In this document: piece after piece, positions 1-6,665 of the stretch
Position numbering within the stretch: the stretch's first letter is position 1
Layout: each line of letters starts with the position of its first letter
Assembly: GCA_017652965.1 (NCBI GenBank)
Contig: JAGBZZ010000060.1
Span: forward strand, 1 to 13,095
Origin: Clostridia bacterium
GTDB taxonomy: Bacteria > Bacillota_A > Clostridia > Oscillospirales > CAG-272
Reading direction: 5' to 3'
Length of the DNA: 13,095 nt
The notes under the pieces: generated by a model
Seen by the model: the letters and a program-made list of their open reading frames with translations, nothing else
Database searches by the model: none
What the model was told of the DNA's origin: nothing
Made by a program: the position numbers and the translations under genes

Positions 1-41
1 ATAAGTCCAGAGATTATTCGGGATTGTACGGTATTAAAAGG

Positions 42-71
42 AAAAAGGCGCGACGGATATCGCGCCCCTTT
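42..71 (-). terminator. Intrinsic terminator of the capsule operon
   Basis: Read on the minus strand, a 6-bp all-GC stem (GGCGCG at 61-66 pairing with CGCGCC at 47-52, 8-nt loop) is followed by five T's (46-42). It lies about 22 bp after the stop codon of the dehydratase gene and closes the four-gene unit. The rest of the left edge (1-41) shows nothing recognisable. Confidence 0.8.
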
Positions 72-93
72 GGCGGTTTTTTGGCTTTTTTCT

Positions 94-2061
94 TCAAGCC
101 GGGTTGTAGGTGCCGACGAGGGTGGAGACGAGGGAGCGGAGCTCCTCCTCGTGGCCGGCGTAGGCCACCTCGGCAAGGGTGGGCAGGCGGGAGAGGAAAT
201 CATCGGTATCAAAGGCGATGGGCGAGCCGATGTGGATGAGGTGATTCGGCGTGGTTTTAAGCCCTTCCTCGGACATCAGCTTTTCCTCATACAGCTTTTC
301 GCCTGCGCGCAGGCCGGTATAGGAGATCTTGATATCCACGTCGGGCACAAGACCCGAAAGGCGGATGAGGTTTCTGGCCAGGGTATCGATCTTGACCGGG
401 GCACCCATATCCAAGACAAAGATCTCGCCGCCCTCGGCGTAGGTCCCCGCCTGCAGAACCAGCGAGGCCGCCTCGGGTATGGTCATAAAATAGCGGATGA
501 TATCCGGATGCGTGACGGTGACAGGGCCGCCCTTGGCGATCTGCTCACGGAAGCGCGGCACGACCGAGCCGTTACTGCCGAGGACGTTACCGAAGCGCAC
601 GGCGACAAGCTCGGTGGTAGCATCTTTTAGCAGGGGGGCATCCTCGCCCCTTGCGCCATGCACGTAAAGCGGCGGGATCTCCTCTGCTCTGCCCTCTCGG
701 ATCTTGCGGTCAAAGGACTGGATGATCATTTCGCAAAGGCGCTTGGAGGCGCCCATGATGTTGGTGGGGTTGACCGCCTTATCGGTGGAGATCAGCACAA
801 AGCGGCGACAGCCGTATTTCATGGCGGCATAGGCCGTCTTATAGGTGCCGACGGCGTTGTTCTTGATGGCCTCGCAGGGGCTATCCTCCATCAGCGGTAC
901 GTGCTTATGCGCCGCCGCGTGATAGACGACGTCCGGCCGATAGGTGGCAAAGACCTCCTCAAGGCGACGGCTGTCCCGCACCGAGCCGATCAGCACCGAA
1001 AGGGGGAGCTCCGGGTAGGCGTCCTTCAGCTCCAGCGCGATGGCGTGGGCGTTATTTTCATAGATATCGAAGACGATAAGGCGGCGCGGATTATGCTTGG
1101 CGATCTGCCGGCAAAGCTCACTGCCGATCGAGCCGCCGCCCCCCGTCACCAGGATGACCTTATCGGTGATAAAGCGATAGATCTCCTCCATATTGACCGA
1201 GACCGGCGCACGCCCGAGCAGATCCTCGACGGCCACGTCACGCATGGAGGTGACGCCCACCTTCCCGGCGACGATCTCGGCGATGCCGGGCAGGCTTTTG
1301 AGGTGACAGCTTGTCTCCTTGCAGATCTGCAGGATATCCCGCCTTTCGGCGGCGGTGGCGCTTGGCATGGCGAGATAGATCCTATCGATCCTGTATTTTT
1401 CGGCGTACAGAAGGATATCCTCCCGCCCGCCGACGATCGGCACGCCCGAAAGATAGCGCCCGTGCTTTCTTTTGTCATCGTCAATGATGCAAAGCACGCG
1501 CTCACGGATATCCCCGGATCTTTGCATATCGTGCAGGATCATTTGCCCGGCCGACCCCGCCCCGATCAGCATGACACGGCTGACCGCCTGGGCAAGCCTT
1601 GCGTTTTTTGTGCGCTCCATCGATACAAAGCGGTAAAAGAACCGCACGACCGTGATCAGTATGCACTGCAGGGCGGCGCCGACAACATAATACGCGATAG
1701 GCATCCGCCGGAAAAAGAGGGTGATGCCCACCGCATGCGCGACCGCCAGAATGCAGGAGGCATCCAGGATGCGCTTCAGCTCTGCAAAGCTGGCAAACCG
1801 CCAAAGGCTTTGATAGAGGTGCAAAAGGCGAAATACAAAAAGGCTGAAAAGTGCGTAAAACGGCGCAAAATTCAGCCATGCCAGCAGGTACTGCCGGGGG
1901 ATCTCGGTATATTGACAGTCAAAACGGAACCAAAGGGCGAAGAAAAAGGCCACGGTCACCGCCGCCAGATCGTAAAGCATCAGCAAAAGGTCCTTCAGGT
2001 TGAAGGACAGATACCGCTTTATTCTCTTGTAGAAGGACAACCGTTCCATCCCCTTTTTCAT
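94..2061 (-). CDS. Membrane-bound nucleotide-sugar 4,6-dehydratase (CapD/FlaA1/PglF-type polysaccharide biosynthesis protein)
   Basis: This 655-residue protein probably converts a UDP-N-acetylhexosamine into its 4-keto-6-deoxy form for surface polysaccharide synthesis. About four membrane helices (roughly 23-47, 62-84, 97-118, 122-145) precede a CoA-binding-like Rossmann domain (LIGAGSAG at 165-172) and the catalytic SDR domain. The latter has the dinucleotide loop VTGGGGSIGSE at 305-315, a STDK motif at 425-428 and M436xxxK440. In this family the usual SDR tyrosine is replaced by Met, as seen here. Length and order match the large PglF/WbpM class. The ATG at 2061 has AAGGAG about 9 nt upstream; an in-frame ATG four codons later is less likely. 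It is the last gene of the cps unit, 43 bp after cpsB. A segment of about 30 residues (452-482) before the VAVRFGNVLGS motif looks longer than in short homologues. The exact sugar cannot be read from sequence. Confidence 0.93.
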   Translation of the reverse strand: MKKGMERLSFYKRIKRYLSFNLKDLLLMLYDLAAVTVAFFFALWFRFDCQYTEIPRQYLLAWLNFAPFYALFSLFVFRLLHLYQSLWRFASFAELKRILDASCILAVAHAVGITLFFRRMPIAYYVVGAALQCILITVVRFFYRFVSMERTKNARLAQAVSRVMLIGAGSAGQMILHDMQRSGDIRERVLCIIDDDKRKHGRYLSGVPIVGGREDILLYAEKYRIDRIYLAMPSATAAERRDILQICKETSCHLKSLPGIAEIVAGKVGVTSMRDVAVEDLLGRAPVSVNMEEIYRFITDKVILVTGGGGSIGSELCRQIAKHNPRRLIVFDIYENNAHAIALELKDAYPELPLSVLIGSVRDSRRLEEVFATYRPDVVYHAAAHKHVPLMEDSPCEAIKNNAVGTYKTAYAAMKYGCRRFVLISTDKAVNPTNIMGASKRLCEMIIQSFDRKIREGRAEEIPPLYVHGARGEDAPLLKDATTELVAVRFGNVLGSNGSVVPRFREQIAKGGPVTVTHPDIIRYFMTIPEAASLVLQAGTYAEGGEIFVLDMGAPVKIDTLARNLIRLSGLVPDVDIKISYTGLRAGEKLYEEKLMSEEGLKTTPNHLIHIGSPIAFDTDDFLSRLPTLAEVAYAGHEEELRSLVSTLVGTYNPA

Positions 2062-2104
2062 CCACCTACACTCCTTGGTCGCTTACTTTACAGGAAAGCG
2101 CGGC

Positions 2105-2791
2105 TTATCCGAGAGGATGCTCTCCCTGCTCACAAAGCCGCTGCAAAAAGGGCTTTCCAAGTTTTTTTCCGATCACACGGTACGCCTCCCCGATCATCGG
2201 GGCACGGGAGGTCATATTATGCGCATCCGAGCCAACGTAACGCACCGCCCCCGCGCGGAGAAGCCTCAGCATCCGCCGCCGCCCCGGGCGCAAAAGGCAG
2301 GAGGCGTTCACCTGCATCCCGATGCCCGCCTGCAAAAGGCGGCGAAGCGTCCCCCCGCTTTGATAGGCAAGGCACCTCTCCACATGAGCCAGCACCACAG
2401 AAAGCCCCCGCACGGCCGAAAGCTCACAAAGCTCGCAAACCGTGATCTCGGTCCAGCGTGCCACCGGCATTTCCAACAGCAAAAGGCTTGTCCCCTCCAC
2501 CGTCAGGCGGGAAAGCTCCCGCAGCCTGGCAATGCCGGGATAATAGGCGACCTCCGCCCCCAAAAGGATGCGGGGGCAGGAGGCATCCACATGCGGGCTA
2601 AGCGCCGCCAGCGCCGCCTCTCTTCTCTGCAAAAAGCCCTCCACCGTATCCTCATTGGCGTAAAAATGCGGGGTGGCCACCACGGCGGTAATGCCATCTG
2701 CCCCCAGCGCGTGCAGCATCTGCAGGCTTTCCTCGGGGCTTTCGCTTCCGTCATCCATCCGGGGGAGTATATGACAGTGCCAATCGACCAC
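2105..2791 (-). CDS. cpsB: PHP-family protein-tyrosine phosphatase (CpsB/YwqE type)
   Basis: This is a 228-residue metal-dependent phosphatase that should dephosphorylate the tyrosine cluster of the CpsD kinase encoded just upstream. It carries the PHP metal ligands: HCH at 5-7, D14, H42 in ATPHF, E80 in GAE, H136 in AHVER (usually AHPER in the family) and SDAH at 188-191. The length is close to the usual 240-260. I chose the GTG at 2791 because AAAGGGGGG sits 6 nt upstream and the resulting N-terminus MVDWHCHILP matches the short family N-terminus. The alternative GTG at 2815 overlaps the cpsD stop by 4 bp (GTGA) but has no Shine-Dalgarno sequence and would add eight residues. It lies between cpsD and the dehydratase in the same operon. 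Function follows from family knowledge; the substrate is inferred from context. Confidence 0.9.
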   Translation of the reverse strand: MVDWHCHILPRMDDGSESPEESLQMLHALGADGITAVVATPHFYANEDTVEGFLQRREAALAALSPHVDASCPRILLGAEVAYYPGIARLRELSRLTVEGTSLLLLEMPVARWTEITVCELCELSAVRGLSVVLAHVERCLAYQSGGTLRRLLQAGIGMQVNASCLLRPGRRRMLRLLRAGAVRYVGSDAHNMTSRAPMIGEAYRVIGKKLGKPFLQRLCEQGEHPLG

Positions 2792-2797
2792 GGTGTG

Positions 2798-2806
2798 CCC
2801 CCCTTT
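2798..2806 (-). promoter_or_regulatory. Ribosome binding site that decides the cpsB start
   Basis: The minus-strand AAAGGGGGG lies 6 nt before the GTG at 2791-2789. It is the only good Shine-Dalgarno sequence near the beginning of cpsB and favours this start over the upstream GTG at 2815. Confidence 0.6.
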
Positions 2807-2811
2807 CAGGA

Positions 2812-3546
2812 TCACTTATAGTAGCGGTAATATTTTCTGTATCTTCCGTACTTCCGATAGCCGGCATCTCCAAGCCCCGTGCCGGTCATCACGCAGCCCA
2901 GCACGTTGACGTTTGACAGACGAAGCTGACGGTAGCACCGCTCCAGCTCTTTTCTTTCGGTATACTCCTCACGCACCACAACCAGCATCCCTGTCAGCGA
3001 GGGGGAGACCGAAAGGGCATCCGCCACCAGGTTGACGGGGGGCAGGTCAAGCACGATATAATCAAACTGCTCGGCAAAGGCGGCAAGGATACTGCTCATC
3101 CTGCTCGAGCCCAGAAGCTCGGAGGGGTTCGGCGGGATATCCCCCGAAGGAAGGACGTACCAGTTGTCAAAGATCGGAGAGCGGAAATCCTCGATCGTTT
3201 TATCGCACTGGCCGATCAGCATATTGGTAAGCCCCGGGGCACTTTCCACCCCCATCTTTTTGGCAAGCGAGGGCAGGCGCAGGTCACCGTCGATCAGGAG
3301 CACGCGGCTTCCCTTTTCAGCCAGCACGTAGGAAAGGTTGATGGCCGACGTGCTTTTTCCCTCCCCGCGGATCGAGCTGGTGACCCCAATGATGGGGCAC
3401 TTCGTCTCCTCAGACAGGGTGAATTCCAGATTGGTTCTGAGCAGCTTATACTGCTCCAGCGCCGTAAACTCCAGGTTCTTGTGCAGGGTCCTACGGTGGA
3501 TCTCGTCAAGGGCGGCTACGTCAAATCTTCTTCTGAAAAGTCCCAT
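2812..3546 (-). CDS. cpsD: Bacterial tyrosine kinase (BY-kinase), CpsD/CapB type
   Basis: This 244-residue cytoplasmic kinase works with the membrane activator CpsC and controls polymer length and export. It shows Walker A SSIRGEGKST (57-66, K64), Walker A' LLIDGDLR (83-90) and Walker B IVLDLPP (164-170). The C-terminal cluster carries seven tyrosines within 14 residues (Y230, 233, 236, 239, 240, 242, 243), the typical autophosphorylation tail. The oligomerisation motif ExxRxxR appears as EQYKLLR (31-37), with Lys for the first Arg. The ATG at 3546 follows the cpsC stop by 6 bp, with AAGGGG just upstream. The two-polypeptide arrangement (separate CpsC and CpsD) is the Gram-positive form, unlike the fused Wzc of proteobacteria. 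Confidence 0.95.
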   Translation of the reverse strand: MGLFRRRFDVAALDEIHRRTLHKNLEFTALEQYKLLRTNLEFTLSEETKCPIIGVTSSIRGEGKSTSAINLSYVLAEKGSRVLLIDGDLRLPSLAKKMGVESAPGLTNMLIGQCDKTIEDFRSPIFDNWYVLPSGDIPPNPSELLGSSRMSSILAAFAEQFDYIVLDLPPVNLVADALSVSPSLTGMLVVVREEYTERKELERCYRQLRLSNVNVLGCVMTGTGLGDAGYRKYGRYRKYYRYYK

Positions 3547-3552
3547 GGCCCC

Positions 3553-4320
3553 TTACCCCCTTTTGCCCTTCCCGGCGTTTTCGCGCAGGTAATAATAGCC
3601 GTAGCGCTTCCCCTTGGCATGCATAAGGTCGGGGATCTTGGCCAGGATCGGCATATCGTAATTCTGCAGGATGTATTCCTCGTCATGGATGCGGTCGTCA
3701 AGGACCGTCCAAAGGACGAGCAGGCCGCCTGCGGCCAAAAGACCGAGGAGCATGCCCACCGCCGTATACTTGGCAACGCTCGGGCCGATCTTCTTATATT
3801 CGGGGATCGCATGCTCTACGACCTCCATGGTTGCACCGTCGATGATCTCGGCGATGCGCGCGGGCAGGATCTCGCACACCGCATTGGCAATAAGGGCGGC
3901 CTCGTCCGCATCCTCGGATACCACCGTCACCTTCATGATCTCGGTATCGTTGGAGGGGGCGGCCTTGATCATCCCCGCCAGCTCCTTATAGTCGTACGCC
4001 ACCCCTGTCTTGGTAATGATACGCTCAAGGGTCGTACGGTTGTTCAGGATCTCGCCGTAGGTCTTGACCAGCTGCTGTGCCGCCGAGATCTGCGAGGAGC
4101 TCATGCTGAAGATAGGATTGGTGCCGGAGGAGGAGGTGTTGTTATTCACGTACAGCATCACCGAGGAGGAATAGGTGGGGGCGATCACAAAGCGGGCGAT
4201 CGAAAAGCCGCCAAAGGCAAAGATCAGACCCACCAGTGCGATCAGCCATGCCCTGTGCCACAGGTTCTTCAGGATGCGCATCACGTCTATGGTGTAATAT
4301 TCTTCTTTTTTGTTTTCCAT
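3553..4320 (-). CDS. cpsC: Chain-length regulator / kinase activator, Wzz family (CpsC type)
   Basis: This 255-residue membrane protein anchors and activates the CpsD kinase and sets polysaccharide chain length. Helix 1 is at about 25-46 and helix 2 at about 184-206, flanking an extracellular domain. The Pro-containing stretch AIPEYKKIGPS (171-181) just before helix 2 is typical of Wzz proteins. The cytoplasmic tail (207-255) contains YGYYY (240-244), which is unusual. I chose the ATG at 4320 because AGGAGA lies 7 nt upstream; the frame stays open further upstream, but no better start exists and the N-terminus MENKKEEYYTIDVMRILK fits the family. It is the first gene of the operon, about 94 nt after the predicted transcription start. 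Confidence 0.93.
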   Translation of the reverse strand: MENKKEEYYTIDVMRILKNLWHRAWLIALVGLIFAFGGFSIARFVIAPTYSSSVMLYVNNNTSSSGTNPIFSMSSSQISAAQQLVKTYGEILNNRTTLERIITKTGVAYDYKELAGMIKAAPSNDTEIMKVTVVSEDADEAALIANAVCEILPARIAEIIDGATMEVVEHAIPEYKKIGPSVAKYTAVGMLLGLLAAGGLLVLWTVLDDRIHDEEYILQNYDMPILAKIPDLMHAKGKRYGYYYLRENAGKGKRG

Positions 4321-4386
4321 TTTCTTGTCTCCTAGCGCGGGGCGGGTAAATACCGTCATTTCTACCTTCACGCGGCGCGGGCAAGG

Positions 4387-4398
4387 GCGTGCGCACGC
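4387..4398. repeat. 12-bp perfect palindrome in the cps leader
   Basis: GCGTGCGCACGC is a perfect inverted repeat located roughly 16-27 nt downstream of the predicted cps transcription start. It could be an operator for a dimeric repressor or a small RNA hairpin. It could also be a chance product of local GC-rich sequence; nothing else in the window repeats it. Confidence 0.35.
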
Positions 4399-4420
4399 GC
4401 GAAAAAGTTCTTTACTAAAT

Positions 4421-4449
4421 ATTATAACACACTCTTCTTTTTTTTGCAA
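4421..4449 (-). promoter_or_regulatory. Sigma-A promoter of the cps operon
   Basis: On the minus strand, -35 TTGCAA (4449-4444) and a perfect -10 TATAAT (4426-4421) are separated by 17 bp, with an extended -10 TGT immediately upstream. Transcription should start near 4414. Confidence 0.8.
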
Positions 4450-4584
4450 CCCAATCCGGCAAAATGGTGAAAAAGGACACAAAACCTACCGCAAGACAGG
4501 AAAATCCGGTAAAAAAAGTGCTTTTTTGGCATACCGCCGCCACATTTCTGCCCAAGGCGCCCCCGGCAAAGCCCTGCCGCCCCC

Positions 4585-4613
4585 TTGATTTTGCGCGCGG
4601 TGTGTGCTATACT
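4585..4613 (+). promoter_or_regulatory. Sigma-A promoter of pncC
   Basis: The -35 TTGATT (4585-4590) and -10 TATACT (4608-4613) are separated by 17 bp, with an extended -10 TGC before the hexamer. The start near 4620 gives a leader of about 26 nt that carries AAGGAGA. Confidence 0.8.
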
Positions 4614-4646
4614 TACTGCAAAAGCAAAAAGAAGGAGAGTCACCCT

Positions 4647-5351
4647 ATGGATGAGGCTACGCTGAATACACTGCTTGCAGGCTATCAGGATGAGCTGGAG
4701 GAGCTGGAGGAGAACCGCCGCCGCCGCGCCGCCGAGCGCGCAGGCATGAGCGAGGAGGAGATCGTCAAGGCCATGGAGGCGGATCTCTATGCCGTTTTGG
4801 AGGATGCCACCCGCGAGGGAATGTCTATCGTGACGATTGGGGGCGAGGACGAGGACTATACCCCCGTGTACCCTGAGGCACCGTATGAGCTTGCCGCGCA
4901 GGTGGTACAGCGCTTAAAGGAAAGCGGCACGCACATCTCCTTTGCCGAATCCTGCACAGGCGGGCTTTGCGCGGCCGCCATCGTGGCCGTGCCGGATGCC
5001 TCATGGGTGCTGGATGCCTCCTTTGTTACCTACGCCAACGAGGCCAAGACCGCGCTTGTCGGCGTCCGTGAGGAAACGCTGGCCGCGCACGGCGCCGTCA
5101 GCGAGGAGGTCGCCGCGGAGATGGCCGCAGGCGCCGCCCATGCCGCCCACTCGGACGTTGGGGTCGGTATTTCGGGCATCGCGGGTCCCACAGGCGGCAC
5201 CCCCGAAAAGCCGGTCGGCACGGTGTGCTTCGGCTTCTCGGTCCGCGGGCGGGTCACCACCGCAACCTGCCACTTCGGCGATCTTGGGCGCGGTGCCGTC
5301 CGCGCGGCCGCCGTTGTGTACGTCCTTGAGACTCTTTTGAAAATTTTGTAA
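4647..5351 (+). CDS. pncC: Nicotinamide-nucleotide amidase (CinA C-terminal domain, PncC) with an N-terminal extension
   Basis: This 234-residue protein probably deamidates nicotinamide mononucleotide to nicotinic acid mononucleotide in pyridine nucleotide salvage. The CinA-C domain occupies about 79-234: AESCTGG at 100-106 with the conserved Ser102, Y129/K134 in the YANEAKTALVGV stretch, and SGIAGPTGGTPEKPVGTV at 176-193. Stand-alone PncC proteins are about 160 residues. Here about 78 extra residues precede the domain: a charged helical part rich in Glu and Arg (14-57), then an acidic turn (GGEDEDYTPVYP, 65-76). They do not resemble the MoCF domain of full-length CinA. The ATG at 4647 is chosen because AAGGAGA lies 8-9 nt upstream and the promoter immediately precedes it; the frame is open further upstream but would cross the promoter. 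It is transcribed alone. Confidence 0.88.
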   Translation: MDEATLNTLLAGYQDELEELEENRRRRAAERAGMSEEEIVKAMEADLYAVLEDATREGMSIVTIGGEDEDYTPVYPEAPYELAAQVVQRLKESGTHISFAESCTGGLCAAAIVAVPDASWVLDASFVTYANEAKTALVGVREETLAAHGAVSEEVAAEMAAGAAHAAHSDVGVGISGIAGPTGGTPEKPVGTVCFGFSVRGRVTTATCHFGDLGRGAVRAAAVVYVLETLLKIL

Positions 5352-5354
5352 ACA

Positions 5355-5497
5355 AAACCGCACAATAAAACCTCTCCGTATAACGGGAGTATTTCATTTT
5401 CGGGCGTAGCCCTAATACTACCGGCTGCGCACCAGTGCGCTTTTTACTGGCCTGCCGGCCATGCATTTGTTACTTGCTACCCGTAAACGGGTTCCAC
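5355..5497. repeat. Cluster of short hairpins downstream of pncC (probable dispersed intergenic repeat)
   Basis: Four small perfect stem-loops follow each other: GGGC-GTA-GCCC (5402-5412), GCGCA-CCAG-TGCGC (5427-5440), TGGCC-TGCC-GGCCA (5448-5461) and ACCCG-TAAA-CGGGT (5479-5492). An imperfect one, CTCCGT..ACGGGAG, lies near 5372-5387. The cluster directly abuts the MITE-like element and may belong with it. I recall similar strings from spurious hypothetical proteins of Clostridia, but I cannot check copy number here. No credible coding region is present. Confidence 0.5.
5427..5445 (+). terminator. Possible short terminator after pncC
   Basis: A 5-bp stem (GCGCA/TGCGC, 4-nt loop) is followed directly by TTTTT on the plus strand, about 75 bp after the pncC stop. 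It is short but has the right form. The stronger terminator at 5703-5739 could act as back-up. Confidence 0.45.
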
Positions 5498-5631
5498 CAA
5501 AGCCTCCCTTGTGTAAAGGGAGGTGGCATTTTCGCAAGAAAATGACGGAGGGATTGTATAAAGCAAAAATCAAAGAACAATCCCTCAGTCTCGCATTCGC
5601 TCGACAGCTCCCTTTACACAAGGGAGCCTTC
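5498..5631. mobile_element. MITE-like palindromic element, about 134 bp
   Basis: The outer arms (about 5500-5527 and 5603-5630) are inverted copies matching at 25 of 28 positions. Each arm is itself a hairpin: CCTCCCTT/AAGGGAGG (5503-5523) and GCTCCCTT/AAGGGAGC (5607-5627). A further inner stem pairs GAGGGATTGT (5548-5557) with ACAATCCCTC (5577-5586), and CATTTTC-GCAA-GAAAATG (5527-5544) forms a GNRA-loop hairpin. There is no transposase. TCCAC occurs on both sides (5493-5497 and 5632-5636) and may be a target-site duplication. Elements with this core are, from memory, abundant in clostridial genomes. Short open frames inside it are palindrome artefacts. Confidence 0.75.
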
Positions 5632-5702
5632 TCCACAAAAAACCTTATGCACTAATTTTTTATTCGTATTTTGTTGATCGGCAGAGCCCCTTTCGTTATA
5701 CA

Positions 5703-5739
5703 ATAAAAACACCCTTGCGAGCCGCAAGGGTGTTTTTAT
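5703..5739. terminator. Strong bidirectional terminator between convergent genes
   Basis: A perfect 17-bp stem with an AGC loop (5720-5722) has an A-run on the left arm and a T-run on the right, so it works on both strands. It separates pncC (plus) from the convergent acyltransferase operon (minus), whose last stop codon lies about 60 bp away at 5801. The interval 5740-5800 shows nothing else. Confidence 0.9.
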
Positions 5740-5800
5740 CATAGTAAAATCAGTATCGCAGGGGGAACGAAGGATTGCGGAGCTTATGCCCGTGCGTTCT

Positions 5801-6655
5801 TTAGAGCTCTACATCAGCATATACCGGCGAATGATCCGAAAGCGGCTCGTACCAATCCGGGGTGAAGCGGTCAAACCTACGGACGATGCCCTCCGGGGCG
5901 CCGCGCAGAAGGATATGGTCAATGGCGTTTTCAAAGGGCTCTGGCACGTAGGGCTTGTGGCCGTCGCCAAAGCAGTAATGATAGCCGTTCTCCTCCGAGG
6001 CGTACTCGGTGGCGATGTCATGGGCATGCACAAAGCCAAGCTCAAGGGCGCGGCGGATGGGGGCGGCGGGATAGGGGCAGTTCATATCCCCAAGGAAAAT
6101 GGCAGGGGCATTATACTTTTCCTCGTATTTTTTAAGAAGCGCCGAGGCCATCTCGACCTGCAAAACACGCGCCTTTTCCGAGCCCGGGAGATGCCACGGG
6201 TCATTCTCAAAGCGGGCATGCTCACCCTTCCACCAAAGGTGGGTGTTACCGAGGACGAAATACTTGCCGCTCTCCTTATCGCGGAAGACCGCCACGTCTA
6301 AGGATTTCGAGCGGACGTCGTTAAAGCTGCCCTCGTAGCCCTCGATCGTCTCGGGGTACAGAAGATATGCCGAGTCCACAACCTCCACACGCTCGGGCAG
6401 GTAGAAGATGGGGGTGTAGCGCACGTAGTGAACGGCATAGGCCATCCCCGCCGCGCGAATGGCGGTGTCAAGCGCATCCACGATCACGTGGTAGGCCTCC
6501 TGCAAGCCGATGATATCCGGCTTTAAGATCGAGTATACGCGGGCCATGCCGGGCATGCGCACCTCGGCCGCACAGCTTTCGCCGCGATCCGCCCATGCCT
6601 TCTGGTTCGGGGCACAGCCCCAGACGTTATGGCTCATAATACGAAGTGTAGACAT
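5801..6655 (-). CDS. Endonuclease/exonuclease/phosphatase (EEP) superfamily hydrolase
   Basis: This 284-residue Mg-dependent phosphoesterase belongs to the DNase I/APE1/sphingomyelinase-like fold. Visible signatures are SHNVWG (8-13, N10), IIGLQEA (48-54, E53), GNTHLWW (136-142, H139), FLGDMN (187-192, D190 and N192), DH at 246-247 and SDHSPVYADVEL at the very end (D274, H275). There is no signal peptide or membrane segment, so it is probably cytoplasmic. Length is typical for the family. The ATG at 6655 has a strong AAGGAGG 5 nt upstream that overlaps the stop of the symporter gene, and only 10 bp separate the two. The substrate (nucleic acid, phospholipid head group or inositol phosphate) cannot be decided from sequence; an acyltransferase in the same operon makes a lipid-related substrate a possibility only. 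Confidence 0.85.
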   Translation of the reverse strand: MSTLRIMSHNVWGCAPNQKAWADRGESCAAEVRMPGMARVYSILKPDIIGLQEAYHVIVDALDTAIRAAGMAYAVHYVRYTPIFYLPERVEVVDSAYLLYPETIEGYEGSFNDVRSKSLDVAVFRDKESGKYFVLGNTHLWWKGEHARFENDPWHLPGSEKARVLQVEMASALLKKYEEKYNAPAIFLGDMNCPYPAAPIRRALELGFVHAHDIATEYASEENGYHYCFGDGHKPYVPEPFENAIDHILLRGAPEGIVRRFDRFTPDWYEPLSDHSPVYADVEL

Positions 6656-6665
6656 AAAAGCCTCC

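Larger units (their letters stand above)
4321..4646. other. Divergent intergenic region between cpsC and pncC
   Basis: These 326 bp hold no gene that I can support. They contain the cps promoter (minus) with its leader of about 94 nt, and the pncC promoter (plus) near the right end. A 12-bp perfect palindrome sits in the cps leader (4387-4398), and an A-run/T-run palindrome (AAAAAAG-TG-CTTTTTT, 4512-4527) lies between the two promoters. The stretch 4450-4584 otherwise shows nothing clear. Confidence 0.7.

Noticed and set aside
658..2445. Long plus-strand open frame of 595 codons
   Set aside because: It is antisense to the dehydratase and cpsB genes, has no recognisable domain and no ribosome binding site; long antisense frames are expected at this GC content.
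5418..5655. Two short open frames on opposite strands in the MITE region
   Set aside because: Both translate the palindromic arms (LCKGRWH / LPLHKG strings), a common false annotation; neither has a convincing ribosome binding site.
5674..5702. Promoter-like TTGATC, 17 bp, TATACA
   Set aside because: It abuts the terminator hairpin directly, so it would only give a tiny terminated RNA; both boxes match consensus only partly.
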